A DNA stretch of 64,000 nucleotides from Opitutaceae bacterium (GCA_024233285.1 JACKPU010000004.1:62001-126000), one strand, 5' to 3'; counted from the stretch's first letter, positions 42,743-52,384 are shown. Numbers and translations are program-made. Notes: generated by a model not told the origin, from the sequence alone.

Positions 42743-44296
42743 ATGCCTGACCTCACGCTGCCATTTCCGGCCAATACTCCCACCGTCCGGCGGCTGCGGG
42801 CCGCGGTGCTCATGAGCAGCATGCTGGTCAATTCCCTGGGGTCTGCGGCCGCCGATCCTGGCGGCGTGGTGGCGCTGGGCGAGCGCCGCGAGCTCTTCGT
42901 TGATCATCAGTTGATCGACCGCATGGACGGCGTGTCGCTCCGGCTGCATGTTCCGGTCAGTGCGGGCGTGGCTTTCGGGATCGATCGTCCGTGGGAAGGC
43001 CCGGCGAATTTCGGCCATGTGGTCATCCAGGATCAGGGGCGCTACCTGCTTTATTATCGCGGGATGAATTTGGAGCCCGGCGATGACACCGGGCTGGTCT
43101 GCCTGGCGGTCAGCGATGACGGCGTCACTTGGGATAAACCCGCTTTGGCCCGGCACCCGCTCTCGGGGCGCGACGATGCCAATATCGTGACCACTGACAC
43201 CGGTGCGCCCCTCAAAGGTGCCGTGTGGCATGACACCCGGCCCGGCATCCCGGCAAATGAACGGATTAAAGCGCTGCGCGGCATTCCGATCAGTGGCGAG
43301 GAGCACACGGCGTTCAAGGACCCGAAGGGGCCGAAGCGGTTGGAATTGATGGTGTCGGCCGACGGCTTGGTTTTCCGTCCCCTTGAACCGGAAAGGCAGC
43401 CCACCTTTGTCAGCGCCTTGCCCAATAGTTTTGACGGTGGCAACACGATGTTCTGGAGCGAGGCTGAGGAGCGCTATGTGCTCTACTACCGGATCATGAC
43501 GGACTCCGGCCGACGCACGATGGCGCGCACCACCTCGCAGGATTTGCGGACGTGGACCGAGCCCGTGCCGATGTCCTACGGCGACACCCCGCCGGAGCAA
43601 TTTTACGTTAACAACACCACTCCGTATTACCGCGCGCCCCACATCTATATCGCCTTGGCGGCCCGTTTTCTGGAGGGACGCAGCGCGGTCACCGACGAAC
43701 AGGCCGCGGCCATCGGACTCAAGTCGCCCCGGGGCATCATCTACAATCAAGATTGCTCGGACGGCGTGTTGCTTACCAGTCGCGCGGGCACGGAATCGTA
43801 TCAGCGCACGTTCATGGAAGCTTTGGTGCGGCCCGGCCCCGGCGATGGCAACTGGACCTCACGCACGAACTACCCGCTCACTGGACTATTTCCCGACGGA
43901 CCGGACCGGATGATGTTTTTCGTCAACCGCCGCTATCTGCAGGACACGTGGTTCATTGAACGACTGACGATGCGGACGGACGGATTCATCTCCGTCAATG
44001 CGCCTTACGCCGGCGGCACCATGACGACGGTGCCCTTCACCTATTCAGGCGATCACTTGGAACTCAATTTTGCGACCAGTGGGGCCGGTGAGATTCGCGT
44101 CGAATTACAGGACCTGGACGGCAATCCTCTGCCGGGATTCAGCCTGGCCGAATGTGATCCGTTGATCGGCGACCGAATTGACCGCACGGTAAGCTGGCAC
44201 GGGCGCAAGTCGCTCTCCGGTTACATCGGCCGTCCCGTGCGTCTCCATTTCGTGATGAGCGACGCGGACCTCTATGCCTTTCGCTTTGCCAACTGA
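42743..44296 (+). CDS. Secreted beta-propeller protein, paralog 2
   Basis: A 517-residue protein, 32 bp after paralog 1. A signal peptide lies after a long charged leader (hydrophobic part AAVLMSSMLVNSLGSAAA); ATG 42812 is an alternative start. It has the family opening RRELFVDHQLIDRMDG, the blades YLLYYRGMNLEPGD and VSDDGVTWDKP, and FMEALVRPGPGDGNWTSR. The C-terminal 94 residues are about 83 percent identical to those of paralog 1, while the propeller part is much more divergent. It is presumed to be a glycosidase or glycan-binding protein. Confidence 0.75.
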   Translation: MPDLTLPFPANTPTVRRLRAAVLMSSMLVNSLGSAAADPGGVVALGERRELFVDHQLIDRMDGVSLRLHVPVSAGVAFGIDRPWEGPANFGHVVIQDQGRYLLYYRGMNLEPGDDTGLVCLAVSDDGVTWDKPALARHPLSGRDDANIVTTDTGAPLKGAVWHDTRPGIPANERIKALRGIPISGEEHTAFKDPKGPKRLELMVSADGLVFRPLEPERQPTFVSALPNSFDGGNTMFWSEAEERYVLYYRIMTDSGRRTMARTTSQDLRTWTEPVPMSYGDTPPEQFYVNNTTPYYRAPHIYIALAARFLEGRSAVTDEQAAAIGLKSPRGIIYNQDCSDGVLLTSRAGTESYQRTFMEALVRPGPGDGNWTSRTNYPLTGLFPDGPDRMMFFVNRRYLQDTWFIERLTMRTDGFISVNAPYAGGTMTTVPFTYSGDHLELNFATSGAGEIRVELQDLDGNPLPGFSLAECDPLIGDRIDRTVSWHGRKSLSGYIGRPVRLHFVMSDADLYAFRFAN

Positions 44297-44303
44297 ACGA
44301 GCC

Positions 44304-45113
44304 ATGACAACCCCTACCATTCAAGCCATCGATGCCCATGGCCATTACGGTGAGTATCTGCGGCAACCCGGCGACCCGTTGGTGGATGCGTGCATGAGCG
44401 CCGGGGCGGGCGATGTCGTCCGCCGGGCCGCGGCCTGCGGAGTCACGCACACGATCGCATCGCCGCTGGCCGGGCTGCTCCCGCGGGGACAGGCGGATGC
44501 GGTGGCGGGGAATGAAGCCGCCTTCCGCGAAGTGCCGAAGGTGCCGGGACTACTGCAATATGTCATCGTCAATCCGTTGCAGCCGCGCACCTACGATCAG
44601 GCGCGCGCGATGCTGGAGGCGCCATGGTGTGTCGGGGTCAAGTTGCACCCGGAGGAGCACGGCTATCCCATTAAGGAACGTGGCGACAAACTCTTCGCTT
44701 TTCTGGAAGAACTCGGCGCACCCGTGATGACGCACAGCGGTTGCCCCAACAGCTTGCCGGCCGACTTCGTTCCGTTCGTCGATCGTTATCCTGGCGTGCG
44801 GTTGTTGCTTGCGCATCTGGGCAACGGCACCGGGGCCAACGGCCGCGCGGACCTGCAGGTGCGTGCGGTTCAGGCCGCGAAGCACGGCAACCTTTGGGTC
44901 GATACTTCGAGTGCGCGCAGTTTGCTGCCCGGTCTGATTGAGTGGGCCGTGCGCGAGATCAGCGCGGAGCGACTGCTGTTCGGCAGTGACACGCCGCTCT
45001 ACCACGTGGCGATGCAACGCGAACGGATCGAGGCGGCAGAAGTTCCGGATGAAGCAAAGCGACTGATCCTGCGTCAAAACGCCGTGCAGTTTTTCAAACT
45101 CGATCAGCTCTAA
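44304..45113 (+). CDS. Amidohydrolase-2 family protein, lactonase candidate
   Basis: A 269-residue TIM-barrel metal hydrolase from ATG 44304. DAHGHYG gives the HxH pair (H12, H14). VKLHPEEHG, VMTHSGCP and LLAHLGNG carry further ligands, and LLFGSDTPLYHV the catalytic Asp. Relatives include sugar-lactone hydrolases such as those for L-rhamnono- and L-fucono-lactone, and also decarboxylases. Next to dehydratases and an aldolase, a lactonase is the best guess. No signal peptide, so cytoplasmic. Confidence 0.78.
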   Translation: MTTPTIQAIDAHGHYGEYLRQPGDPLVDACMSAGAGDVVRRAAACGVTHTIASPLAGLLPRGQADAVAGNEAAFREVPKVPGLLQYVIVNPLQPRTYDQARAMLEAPWCVGVKLHPEEHGYPIKERGDKLFAFLEELGAPVMTHSGCPNSLPADFVPFVDRYPGVRLLLAHLGNGTGANGRADLQVRAVQAAKHGNLWVDTSSARSLLPGLIEWAVREISAERLLFGSDTPLYHVAMQRERIEAAEVPDEAKRLILRQNAVQFFKLDQL

Positions 45114-45131
45114 ATCGCGCACACCAGCAGC

Positions 45132-45896
45132 ATGACCAAATATCTGTTATCGTTATTCATCATGACTGCAGTATCGCTGAGCGCGGCGGAGCCGGGAGAT
45201 CGCACTCCCTATATTCATCATTTTTCAGATGGTCACGGCGGATGGTTTTCCGACCGGCACTACGAGCTGAAAATCTGGGACGGTGCAGCCCAGTGTTATT
45301 CGCCATGGTTTGTGGACCCAAACCATGCGCCGCCAGGGGCGGGATATCTGCACTTGGTCATGTGGATTTACACGGCACGGCATTGGTATCAGCCGGATAT
45401 GCCGGCGGCAGCGCGATTGCCTTATCAGGAAAGCTCGTTTGCGGATCAGGGCAAAAGCACTGATCTGCGGTATGCGCGCATGACGATTCGTTTGCGCGGG
45501 GAAATGGATCTCAAGGGAGCGCAACTGTATCTGCTGGCTCAGGCGCAGACGGAAAATACCACGGCGAATTTCATCCTGACCGGACAGCAAATAGCCATCA
45601 CCGAGGACTGGAGTGATCAAACCATCGTTCTGGCCAATGATCCGAAGCAGTGGACGTGTATTGGTTCCCGTAACGACCTTACGCACCTTTACGGCTGTGA
45701 CGATTTGGACACGGCTCTATCCGACGTGAACGTGGATTTGATATTTGTGCTGTTCCCACTCGATATCGAACCGGCCTGCGACGGGGTTACTGATCTGCAT
45801 GGACTGAAGGCGGATGTGGATTACCCGGTGAAAACCTCCAAGTTGCCCCGCGGTATCATTCAATTCGAAAGCGTGCGGCTGGATTATCCGCAGTGA
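45132..45896 (+). CDS. Hypothetical secreted protein, jelly-roll-like
   Basis: A 254-residue protein with signal peptide MTKYLLSLFIMTAVSLSAA. It is rich in aromatic residues and predicted beta strands (GAGYLHLVMWIYTARHWYQ, RYARMTIRLRGEMDL, GAQLYLLAQAQTENTTANF), consistent with a carbohydrate-binding or concanavalin-like fold. No catalytic motif or family is recognised. It is held within the operon between the lactonase candidate and the aldolase. Confidence 0.65.
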   Translation: MTKYLLSLFIMTAVSLSAAEPGDRTPYIHHFSDGHGGWFSDRHYELKIWDGAAQCYSPWFVDPNHAPPGAGYLHLVMWIYTARHWYQPDMPAAARLPYQESSFADQGKSTDLRYARMTIRLRGEMDLKGAQLYLLAQAQTENTTANFILTGQQIAITEDWSDQTIVLANDPKQWTCIGSRNDLTHLYGCDDLDTALSDVNVDLIFVLFPLDIEPACDGVTDLHGLKADVDYPVKTSKLPRGIIQFESVRLDYPQ

Positions 45897-45942
45897 AGCT
45901 TACTTCGGCTACTAACCAATCAACTTATAACTGATTTTTTCA

Positions 45943-46899
45943 ATGAAGAATCCTCGCATCAAACCACTCACCCGTAAATCGCTCAGCGGCGTTTGGAGCG
46001 CCCTGATCTTGCCATGGACCGCCAAGGACACGCTCGATGCCAAGCGTTTTGCCAAGGAAATCCGTGATTATGCCGGCACGGGAATCAGCGGCGTTTACAC
46101 CGGCGGAACGACCGGCGAATTTTACGCGCAAGACGATGCCACCTTCATCAAGGTGACTGAGATCGCATGTCGCGAAGCACACGCCATCGGTCTGCCCGTG
46201 CAGATTGGTGTTTCCGCGCTGAGCACATTGACCGTCATTCAACGGATCAAGGCCGCCAAGAAATTCAAGCCGGATGCTTACCAGATTGCGTTGCCCTTCT
46301 GGTTGGAGCTGAAGGACGACGAAGTGAAACGATTCGTCACGGAGGTTGCCGCCGCTGCTGGTAAGACTCCGATCGTGCTCTATGTCACGGGCCGCTCTAA
46401 GCGGAAGATTGCACCCAAACTCATGGGTGAACTTGTGCGTGCAGTCCCTACCTTTATCGGCACGAAAGATACGGGGCTCGATACAGCTGGACTAAAGGCT
46501 ATGCTTAAAGCCGCTCCGGATCTCGCGATTTTTGGCGGCGAGGATTTTTACACCCGGCTTCCTGCGGGCGGCAAAGGCGGCTATTGTTCAGTCACGGGTT
46601 TCAACGCGCCGAAGATCGTCGAGCTCTACAATCTCTGCGCGGCCGGCCGGCTCGAAGAAGCCAAGCCCTTGGCCGATGCGGTGCATAATTTTCTCTACGG
46701 CGCCTTGGTGCCGATGGTGAAGAAACCCGGCCTGTGGGATTCCGCCATCGACCGCATTCAACGCGTCGCCGGTGGCGGCGACGTGGGCCTGCGCTGCCAG
46801 TCGCCGTATCTCAGCGGCACCGAGGCGGACGTGAAGCGCGTCATTGCCTGGTGCCGCAAACACACTCCGGAACTGCTCCCGGCCCACCTGCAACGCTGA
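45943..46899 (+). CDS. DapA/N-acetylneuraminate lyase superfamily aldolase
   Basis: A 318-residue cytoplasmic TIM-barrel class I aldolase. GGTTGEF (54-60) is the substrate-carboxylate loop, Y147 lies in VLYVTGR, and the Schiff-base K175 in FIGTKDTG. The family cleaves 2-keto-3-deoxy acids or sialic acids to pyruvate plus an aldehyde, or dehydrates keto acids. With two enolase-type dehydratases downstream, a 2-keto-3-deoxy sugar-acid aldolase is favoured over a lysine-pathway DapA. Confidence 0.88.
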   Translation: MKNPRIKPLTRKSLSGVWSALILPWTAKDTLDAKRFAKEIRDYAGTGISGVYTGGTTGEFYAQDDATFIKVTEIACREAHAIGLPVQIGVSALSTLTVIQRIKAAKKFKPDAYQIALPFWLELKDDEVKRFVTEVAAAAGKTPIVLYVTGRSKRKIAPKLMGELVRAVPTFIGTKDTGLDTAGLKAMLKAAPDLAIFGGEDFYTRLPAGGKGGYCSVTGFNAPKIVELYNLCAAGRLEEAKPLADAVHNFLYGALVPMVKKPGLWDSAIDRIQRVAGGGDVGLRCQSPYLSGTEADVKRVIAWCRKHTPELLPAHLQR

Positions 46900-46933
46900 C
46901 ATTGATGCCCGCATCATATCCAGTTCCCTCGCC

Positions 46934-48382
46934 ATGCGACCGGTAGACATCGCCATTGTGGTCGTCTACCTGGCGGCGGTGGTGGCGGTGGGCATTGCCT
47001 GTCGCGGTCGCGAACGCTCGGTGGACGCGTATTTTACCGGTCACGGCATGTTTCACGGTTCGCTCGGCACGCTGTTGGTGGGTTTGAGCATCGCGGCCAC
47101 GTTCTTCAGCGGGATCAGCTTGGTGATTTACATCAGTTCGGTCTACTCGAGTGGCATTCAAATCGGCGTCGGGTTGCTGGCGTTGCCGATCGCTTGGGTG
47201 GTCTTGCGCTACTGGTTTCTGCCGCGCTACCTGGCGGATCCCTGGCACCAGCCTTACGACATCATTGAGCAGCGCATGGGTCGCACGGTGCGCGTGGTGC
47301 TCTCAGGCATGTTCATTCTGCTCCGTATCGGCTGGATGGGCGTGCTGATCTATGCGCCGGCGCTGGTGATCATGGGCACGGCCAATCTGGGCAACGAATG
47401 GCTCTGGCCGATCGTGCTCGGCATCGGCCTGTCCTCCACGGCCTACACGGTCATCGGCGGCATTCGCGGTGTCATTCTGACGGATGCTATTCAATTCGTG
47501 GTGATTGCGGGCGGCATGCTCTTCATCGGCCTGTTCCTGTTCTTCAAACTTGATCTGAGCACGGCGGAGATGGTGCGTGAAATGTCGGCGGAAGGCCGCT
47601 TGGAGTGGCTTAATTTCTCCTTCGATCCCACCGTGACCTTTACCTTTTGGACGGTCATCTTCGGCATGGGCATCAGCAACATCGGTTCGTATCTCTCGGA
47701 TCAGATGGCGCTGCAACGTTACCTCGCGGCGGAATCACCGGCCGCGGCCATCCGTTCCTTCACCATCAATATCGTTGGGGCGATCCTGATCGTGACCTCA
47801 CTGATCGTCATCGGGCTGCTGCTCTGGCTTTGGTATCGCCACCACCCCGATCCGGATTTGCCGGAAAAAGCTGATCTGGTGATTTCCTACTTCATTTCCA
47901 AGGAGCTGCCGCTCGGCGTCTCCGGCCTGTTGATCGCCGCGATCATGGCGGCGACAATGAGCAGCATGACCAGTGGCATCAATGCCCTTGCCGGAGCCGT
48001 GACCAACGACTGGGTCGCCCGGCTGGGCAAACCCCGCTCGCGGGAATCCCTCTTCAAAATCGGCCGCACCGTCAGTCTGATCCTGGGCATCTTCTCCACC
48101 ATCATGGCGGGGTTTGTCGATCGCTTGGGCTCATTGTTGATGGGTTCGCAGATTGTGCTCGGTCTTTTCCTAGGGCCGATGCTGGCCTGCATGTGTCTGG
48201 CGGTGGTCGGTGGAAAGTTCCGCACGGTTGAAACCGTCAGCGGACTGGCCGCCGGTCTGATCGCCGGCGGTGCGGTGGTGCTTTCCCCCGCGGTCGGACT
48301 CTGGGTCTGCCCCGCTGGTTTCTTGGTCTCGCTTCTCCTGCCGATCGGGCTCCGCGCCCTGCGCTCAACTTCAACCCACTGA
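46934..48382 (+). CDS. Sodium:solute symporter (SSS family)
   Basis: A 482-residue transporter from ATG 46934, 34 bp after the aldolase. Helix 1 is VDIAIVVVYLAAVVAVGIA, followed by VDAYFTGHGMFHGSLGTLL. AAIMAATMSSMTSGINAL is the conserved sodium-site helix. It is shorter than the symporter of the pectin cluster and belongs to a different branch. It is the only inner-membrane importer in this locus, so it probably carries the main sugar or sugar acid. Its stop is 3 bp before paralog 3. Confidence 0.92.
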   Translation: MRPVDIAIVVVYLAAVVAVGIACRGRERSVDAYFTGHGMFHGSLGTLLVGLSIAATFFSGISLVIYISSVYSSGIQIGVGLLALPIAWVVLRYWFLPRYLADPWHQPYDIIEQRMGRTVRVVLSGMFILLRIGWMGVLIYAPALVIMGTANLGNEWLWPIVLGIGLSSTAYTVIGGIRGVILTDAIQFVVIAGGMLFIGLFLFFKLDLSTAEMVREMSAEGRLEWLNFSFDPTVTFTFWTVIFGMGISNIGSYLSDQMALQRYLAAESPAAAIRSFTINIVGAILIVTSLIVIGLLLWLWYRHHPDPDLPEKADLVISYFISKELPLGVSGLLIAAIMAATMSSMTSGINALAGAVTNDWVARLGKPRSRESLFKIGRTVSLILGIFSTIMAGFVDRLGSLLMGSQIVLGLFLGPMLACMCLAVVGGKFRTVETVSGLAAGLIAGGAVVLSPAVGLWVCPAGFLVSLLLPIGLRALRSTSTH

Positions 48383-48385
48383 ATT

Positions 48386-49897
48386 ATGACAACGATCCTA
48401 CGCCTCAGTCTGCTCACCCTGTTAACGCTGCCTGGCCTCGCGCTGGCGGCCCTCGATATCGGTCAACGCCGCGAGTTGTTTGTCGACGACTATCTCGTCG
48501 ACCGGCTCGCAGGCACCACCATGCGCCTGCACCATCCGCATTACGTGGCGCCGGCCATTCCGTTCAATGATCCGTGGGACCGAGATGCCTCGGGCTACGC
48601 CACCGTCATTGTCGACGACGGTCTCTATCGCATGTATTACCGGGGCGGTCCCCGGGACATGAGCGCCGGCAAATCCGAGGGCTCGACATCGTATTTCTGC
48701 TACGCGGAAAGCACGGACGGCATCAATTGGGTCAAACCCACGGTCGGGCTCGTCGAATTCGAAGGTTCCAAGGAAAACAACATCCTGCTCGCGCCGGCCC
48801 CGCGCGAAGATCCCTGGACGCAGAGCATCAGCCCTTTTCTCGACAATCGCCCCGGGGTGCCGGCCGATGAACGCTACAAGGCCGTCGGTGGCCAATGGCC
48901 GCAAGGACTCTATGTTCTGGTGTCGCCGGATGGCCTCCGCTGGAAAAAGTGGCGGGAGGAACCGGTTTTCAAAAACGGGGCCTTCGATTCGCTCAACGTC
49001 GCGTTCTGGTCCGAGCATGAACAGTGCTATGTGCTGTATTTCCGCACCTTCACCGGATGGACCGATTACAGCGCCAAATCCTGGGGCCTTTCGGGCTATC
49101 GCACGATTTCGCGCACCACCTCCAAGGACCTGATCAACTGGACCGACCCGGTGCGCATGAGCTTTGGCAACACGCCGCTGGAGCATCTCTACACCAACGG
49201 CACCCGGCCATACTTCCGCGCCCCGCACATCTACATGGCCACGCCGATGCGGTTTGTGCCCGGTCGCCGGTTTCTGACTGACGAGGAGATGGACGCACAA
49301 CAGCTGGGCAAGGGCTTCCGCGCGATCTCCGGTCCCACGCACAGCATTCCCAACGAGGTGTCGGACACGGTGTTCATGACCAGCCGCGGTGGCAGTCGCT
49401 ATGATCGCACCTTCATGGAAGCGTTCGTGCGGCCCGGCTTGGACAAAGGCAACTGGGTCTCGCGCAACGGCGTCCCGGCCACCGGCTTTGTGCAAACGAG
49501 TCCGACCGAAATGTCCCTCTATGTCGGCCAAAATTACGTGCAGCCCACCGCTCATCTCGGCCGCTACACCTTGCGCCTCGATGGCATCGGTTCGATCCAC
49601 GCCGATTACACCGGCGGCGAAATGGTGACGAAGCCGCTGACATTCACGGGCTCGAAGCTGACGCTCAACGTGTCGACCTCCGCCGCGGGTGGGGTGCAAG
49701 TTGAAATCCAGGAAGCGGACGGCGAGCCGATCCCCGGCTTCACCTTGGAAGAGTGCCCGGTGCTGGTCGGCGACTCGCTGGAACGCGAGGTCAAGTGGAC
49801 GATGGGCGGGGATGTGTCGGCGCTCGCCGGCAAGTCCGTGCGCCTGCGCTTCGTGCTCAAGGACGCCGATCTCTACGCGCTCAAGTTCGCCGAGTAG
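48386..49897 (+). CDS. Secreted beta-propeller protein, paralog 3
   Basis: A 503-residue protein with signal peptide LRLSLLTLLTLPGLALA. It has the family opening GQRRELFVDDYLVDRLAG, blades YRMYYRGGPRDM, AESTDGINWVKP and SPDGLRWKKW, the late motif FMEAFVRPGLDKGNWVSR, and a C-terminal sandwich (VEIQEADGEPIPGFTLEEC to KDADLYALKF). It is more divergent from paralogs 1 and 2 than they are from each other. It is probably extracytoplasmic and glycan-active. Confidence 0.75.
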   Translation: MTTILRLSLLTLLTLPGLALAALDIGQRRELFVDDYLVDRLAGTTMRLHHPHYVAPAIPFNDPWDRDASGYATVIVDDGLYRMYYRGGPRDMSAGKSEGSTSYFCYAESTDGINWVKPTVGLVEFEGSKENNILLAPAPREDPWTQSISPFLDNRPGVPADERYKAVGGQWPQGLYVLVSPDGLRWKKWREEPVFKNGAFDSLNVAFWSEHEQCYVLYFRTFTGWTDYSAKSWGLSGYRTISRTTSKDLINWTDPVRMSFGNTPLEHLYTNGTRPYFRAPHIYMATPMRFVPGRRFLTDEEMDAQQLGKGFRAISGPTHSIPNEVSDTVFMTSRGGSRYDRTFMEAFVRPGLDKGNWVSRNGVPATGFVQTSPTEMSLYVGQNYVQPTAHLGRYTLRLDGIGSIHADYTGGEMVTKPLTFTGSKLTLNVSTSAAGGVQVEIQEADGEPIPGFTLEECPVLVGDSLEREVKWTMGGDVSALAGKSVRLRFVLKDADLYALKFAE

Positions 49898-49931
49898 CGG
49901 GCGCCATCCTCTCCCAGCCGCCTTCAAGACC

Positions 49932-51518
49932 ATGCCGAAATCACCGCCCCGCTGCCTTGCCCTGCTGTTTGCCGTTGCCATGCTGACGACGGTCTCAGTC
50001 CACGCCGCCCCCCCATCGGATCCCCTCATGTTATTCGCGATTGATGATTACGCGTATCCGCTGCGCGAAAATCTCACCCTCTACCTGACCAAGCCGGAAA
50101 TCCGCCCCGAGCCCGTGCTCAAGCCCTCGGACTCGCCCGATGCACCCGACAATGGCGCCACGCATTTCTATGGCACCGTCATGCAGGATCAGGGGAAGTT
50201 TCGCATGTGGTATTATGCCATTCATCGCGTGAACGATGCCGGTGCCATTGGAATCAGCCCCGTCTGCTATGCGGAGAGTGACGATGGTGAAAACTGGGTG
50301 CGCCCGGCGCTGGGGCAGGTGGAATGGAAGGGCAGCAAGGCCAACAATCTGATCGCGGTGGGGGAGGATCCCACCAAGGAGTGCGCGGGTATTTCGGTGA
50401 TTCGCGATGACGAGGATCCCGATCCGGCGCGACGTTACAAAATGGTCTACGGCAAACGCCGCCGCGGTCCCAACGGCGAGGTAATGAACTGGGTCGTGCG
50501 CACGGCGATCAGCCCGGACGGCCTGCACTGGACGCAACTGCCCGGACTCGTTTCTGGCGACAAATTCGCCGAACTCGCCTCGCTCTACAAACACAACGGA
50601 CTCTACATCGTGAACTCCCACATCAGCAGCCGTGGCGAAGGCGACCGCCAGGAAGGCCGGCAGGGCTATGCGTGGGTGTCGACTGACTTTGAAAACTGGC
50701 TGCCGCAATCCGCCCCGTCATTCCGCACGGCCGAGCCGGTCGACGGTTCCGGTTGGGGCACCCACGGCATGGCGGGCAAGGACTACGTGCAGGTGCACTT
50801 GGGCGTGGGGGCGCGGTCGTTCGGCAATGTCGTCGTCGGCATGTATGGCATGTGGTATCAGCGCCAGCCGAATTGGGGCGAAGGGGGCATCAACTGCGAT
50901 CTCGGTCTGTTGGTCAGTCACGACGGCCTGCATTTTCGCGAGGTGGTCAAGGGCCGCGCTTACATTCGCAGCACCGATTCGCCGGTCACCCCGGTCCCGG
51001 GACGCAACTATCCGACCATTCTCTGCCAAAACAACAGCATCATCGCTGTTGGCGACGAGACTTGGATCTATCACGGACGCTGGCGCAACGTGGCGTTCCA
51101 GCAACTCGGCACGGCCGAGAACGGTGGACACAACGTTGCCCGTGATTACTGGGGCGAAGTCGGCCTCGCGAAGATCCCGCGGGACCGCTGGGGCGCCCTC
51201 GGCCTCTGGCACGATCGCGATGAAGGTTCGCTTTGGACCGCGCCGATCACGGTGCCCGCAAATGCCGTGTTGCAGCTCAACGCCGCTGGCCTCGCAGGTC
51301 TGAGCGTTGCGGTCGCCGATGAACGGTTCCAACCCATCGCGGGCTTTGACCGCGGCACCGCGGGCGGTGCGGACGATGCGTTCGCGGCGCCGGTCGCATG
51401 GACGGATGCGGCGCTTGCCTCATTGGCGGGCCGCACCGTGCGCTTCAAAGTCAGCTTCGAACGATCCGAAGGGGTGGAGCCCCGGCTGTTTGCGGCCACG
51501 TTGCAATCCGGTAAGTGA
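49932..51518 (+). CDS. Secreted beta-propeller protein, paralog 4 (divergent)
   Basis: A 528-residue protein from ATG 49932, whose signal peptide (CLALLFAVAMLTTVSVHA) supports this start over upstream codons overlapping paralog 3. It has propeller blades FRMWYYAIHRV, AESDDGENWVRP, SPDGLHWTQLP and SHDGLHFREVV. The ending differs from the other three but keeps the same layout (VAVADERFQPIAGF to RTVRFKVSF). A central Gly-rich region (GEGDRQEGRQGY) is unique to it. Confidence 0.75.
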   Translation: MPKSPPRCLALLFAVAMLTTVSVHAAPPSDPLMLFAIDDYAYPLRENLTLYLTKPEIRPEPVLKPSDSPDAPDNGATHFYGTVMQDQGKFRMWYYAIHRVNDAGAIGISPVCYAESDDGENWVRPALGQVEWKGSKANNLIAVGEDPTKECAGISVIRDDEDPDPARRYKMVYGKRRRGPNGEVMNWVVRTAISPDGLHWTQLPGLVSGDKFAELASLYKHNGLYIVNSHISSRGEGDRQEGRQGYAWVSTDFENWLPQSAPSFRTAEPVDGSGWGTHGMAGKDYVQVHLGVGARSFGNVVVGMYGMWYQRQPNWGEGGINCDLGLLVSHDGLHFREVVKGRAYIRSTDSPVTPVPGRNYPTILCQNNSIIAVGDETWIYHGRWRNVAFQQLGTAENGGHNVARDYWGEVGLAKIPRDRWGALGLWHDRDEGSLWTAPITVPANAVLQLNAAGLAGLSVAVADERFQPIAGFDRGTAGGADDAFAAPVAWTDAALASLAGRTVRFKVSFERSEGVEPRLFAATLQSGK

Positions 51519-51535
51519 ATCCGTGGACCCGACGC

Positions 51536-52372
51536 ATGAAACGCCTTGCCGCGCTTGTCATCCTGCTGGGGCTGGTCGGGCTCACCGCATTCACGGCCAT
51601 GGCTGAAACGGCACCGGCGTTGCAAATCCACGAAACGCCGTCGGGGGTGCGTTACGGACTCTGGGGCAGAGCGGCCGCCGAACCGGCGCCGGTGCTGATC
51701 GTTTTGTCCGCGACGATTGAGGAGTCGTTGGGGCAGGCGTATTTTCGTCAGTGCGGCAATCTGCTGGCGAACGAATACGGGTTTCTTTGTGTCTCGATCG
51801 ATCTGCCGGCCCACGGACTGCAACAGCGCGCAGATGAGCGCGCCGGGCTCGAAGGCTGGCGGGATCGCACAGACCGGCAGGAAAATTTCGTGGCGGCCAA
51901 CAATGCGCGGTTGCGCGCGGTGCTCGATCATCTGATCGCCACCGGCCAAGCGGATCCCGCCCGCATCGCCGCCTGCGGCACATCGCGCGGCGGCTTCATG
52001 GCGCTGCAATACGCCGCCAGTGATCCGCGGGTGAAATGCGTGGCGGCGTTTGCACCCGTGACCGACCTGACCGCCTTGCGCGAATTCAATGGCGCCGAGG
52101 CCGACCCGCTCGTAGCTTCACTGGCGCTCATTCATCAAGCGGAGGCGCTGGCAGTGCGTCCGCTCTGGCTTGTGATCGGCGATCGGGACGAGCGTGTGAG
52201 CACCGAGGCGGCGATCGCGTTTGTCCGCGCGGTGACGGTGACGGCGCTGAAAGCGGAACTCAATCCGCAGGCGGAGATTCACGTTCTGCCCGAACCCAAG
52301 GGACACACCACGCCGGCCGGGGCGCCGGAAGCCGCCGCCGCTTGGATACTTTTACACCTGATTAAACCCTGA
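51536..52372 (+). CDS. Secreted alpha/beta hydrolase (esterase-like)
   Basis: A 278-residue protein from ATG 51536 with a clear signal peptide (LAALVILLGLVGLTAFTAMA); a GTG at 51515 overlaps the upstream stop. The nucleophile elbow is CGTSRGGF (Ser near 158). VIGDRDERVS provides the acid and EPKGHTTPAG the His. It is probably a deacetylase or other esterase preparing the glycan for the propeller and GH106-like enzymes. Confidence 0.78.
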   Translation: MKRLAALVILLGLVGLTAFTAMAETAPALQIHETPSGVRYGLWGRAAAEPAPVLIVLSATIEESLGQAYFRQCGNLLANEYGFLCVSIDLPAHGLQQRADERAGLEGWRDRTDRQENFVAANNARLRAVLDHLIATGQADPARIAACGTSRGGFMALQYAASDPRVKCVAAFAPVTDLTALREFNGAEADPLVASLALIHQAEALAVRPLWLVIGDRDERVSTEAAIAFVRAVTVTALKAELNPQAEIHVLPEPKGHTTPAGAPEAAAAWILLHLIKP

Positions 52373-52384
52373 ATTCTGGTCACC

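Noticed and set aside
45943..46899. Housekeeping DapA of lysine synthesis
   Set aside because: The gene sits inside a glycan operon with sugar-acid dehydratases, and the Tyr region (VLYVTGRSKR) is unlike the usual DapA YNVPGRT segment.
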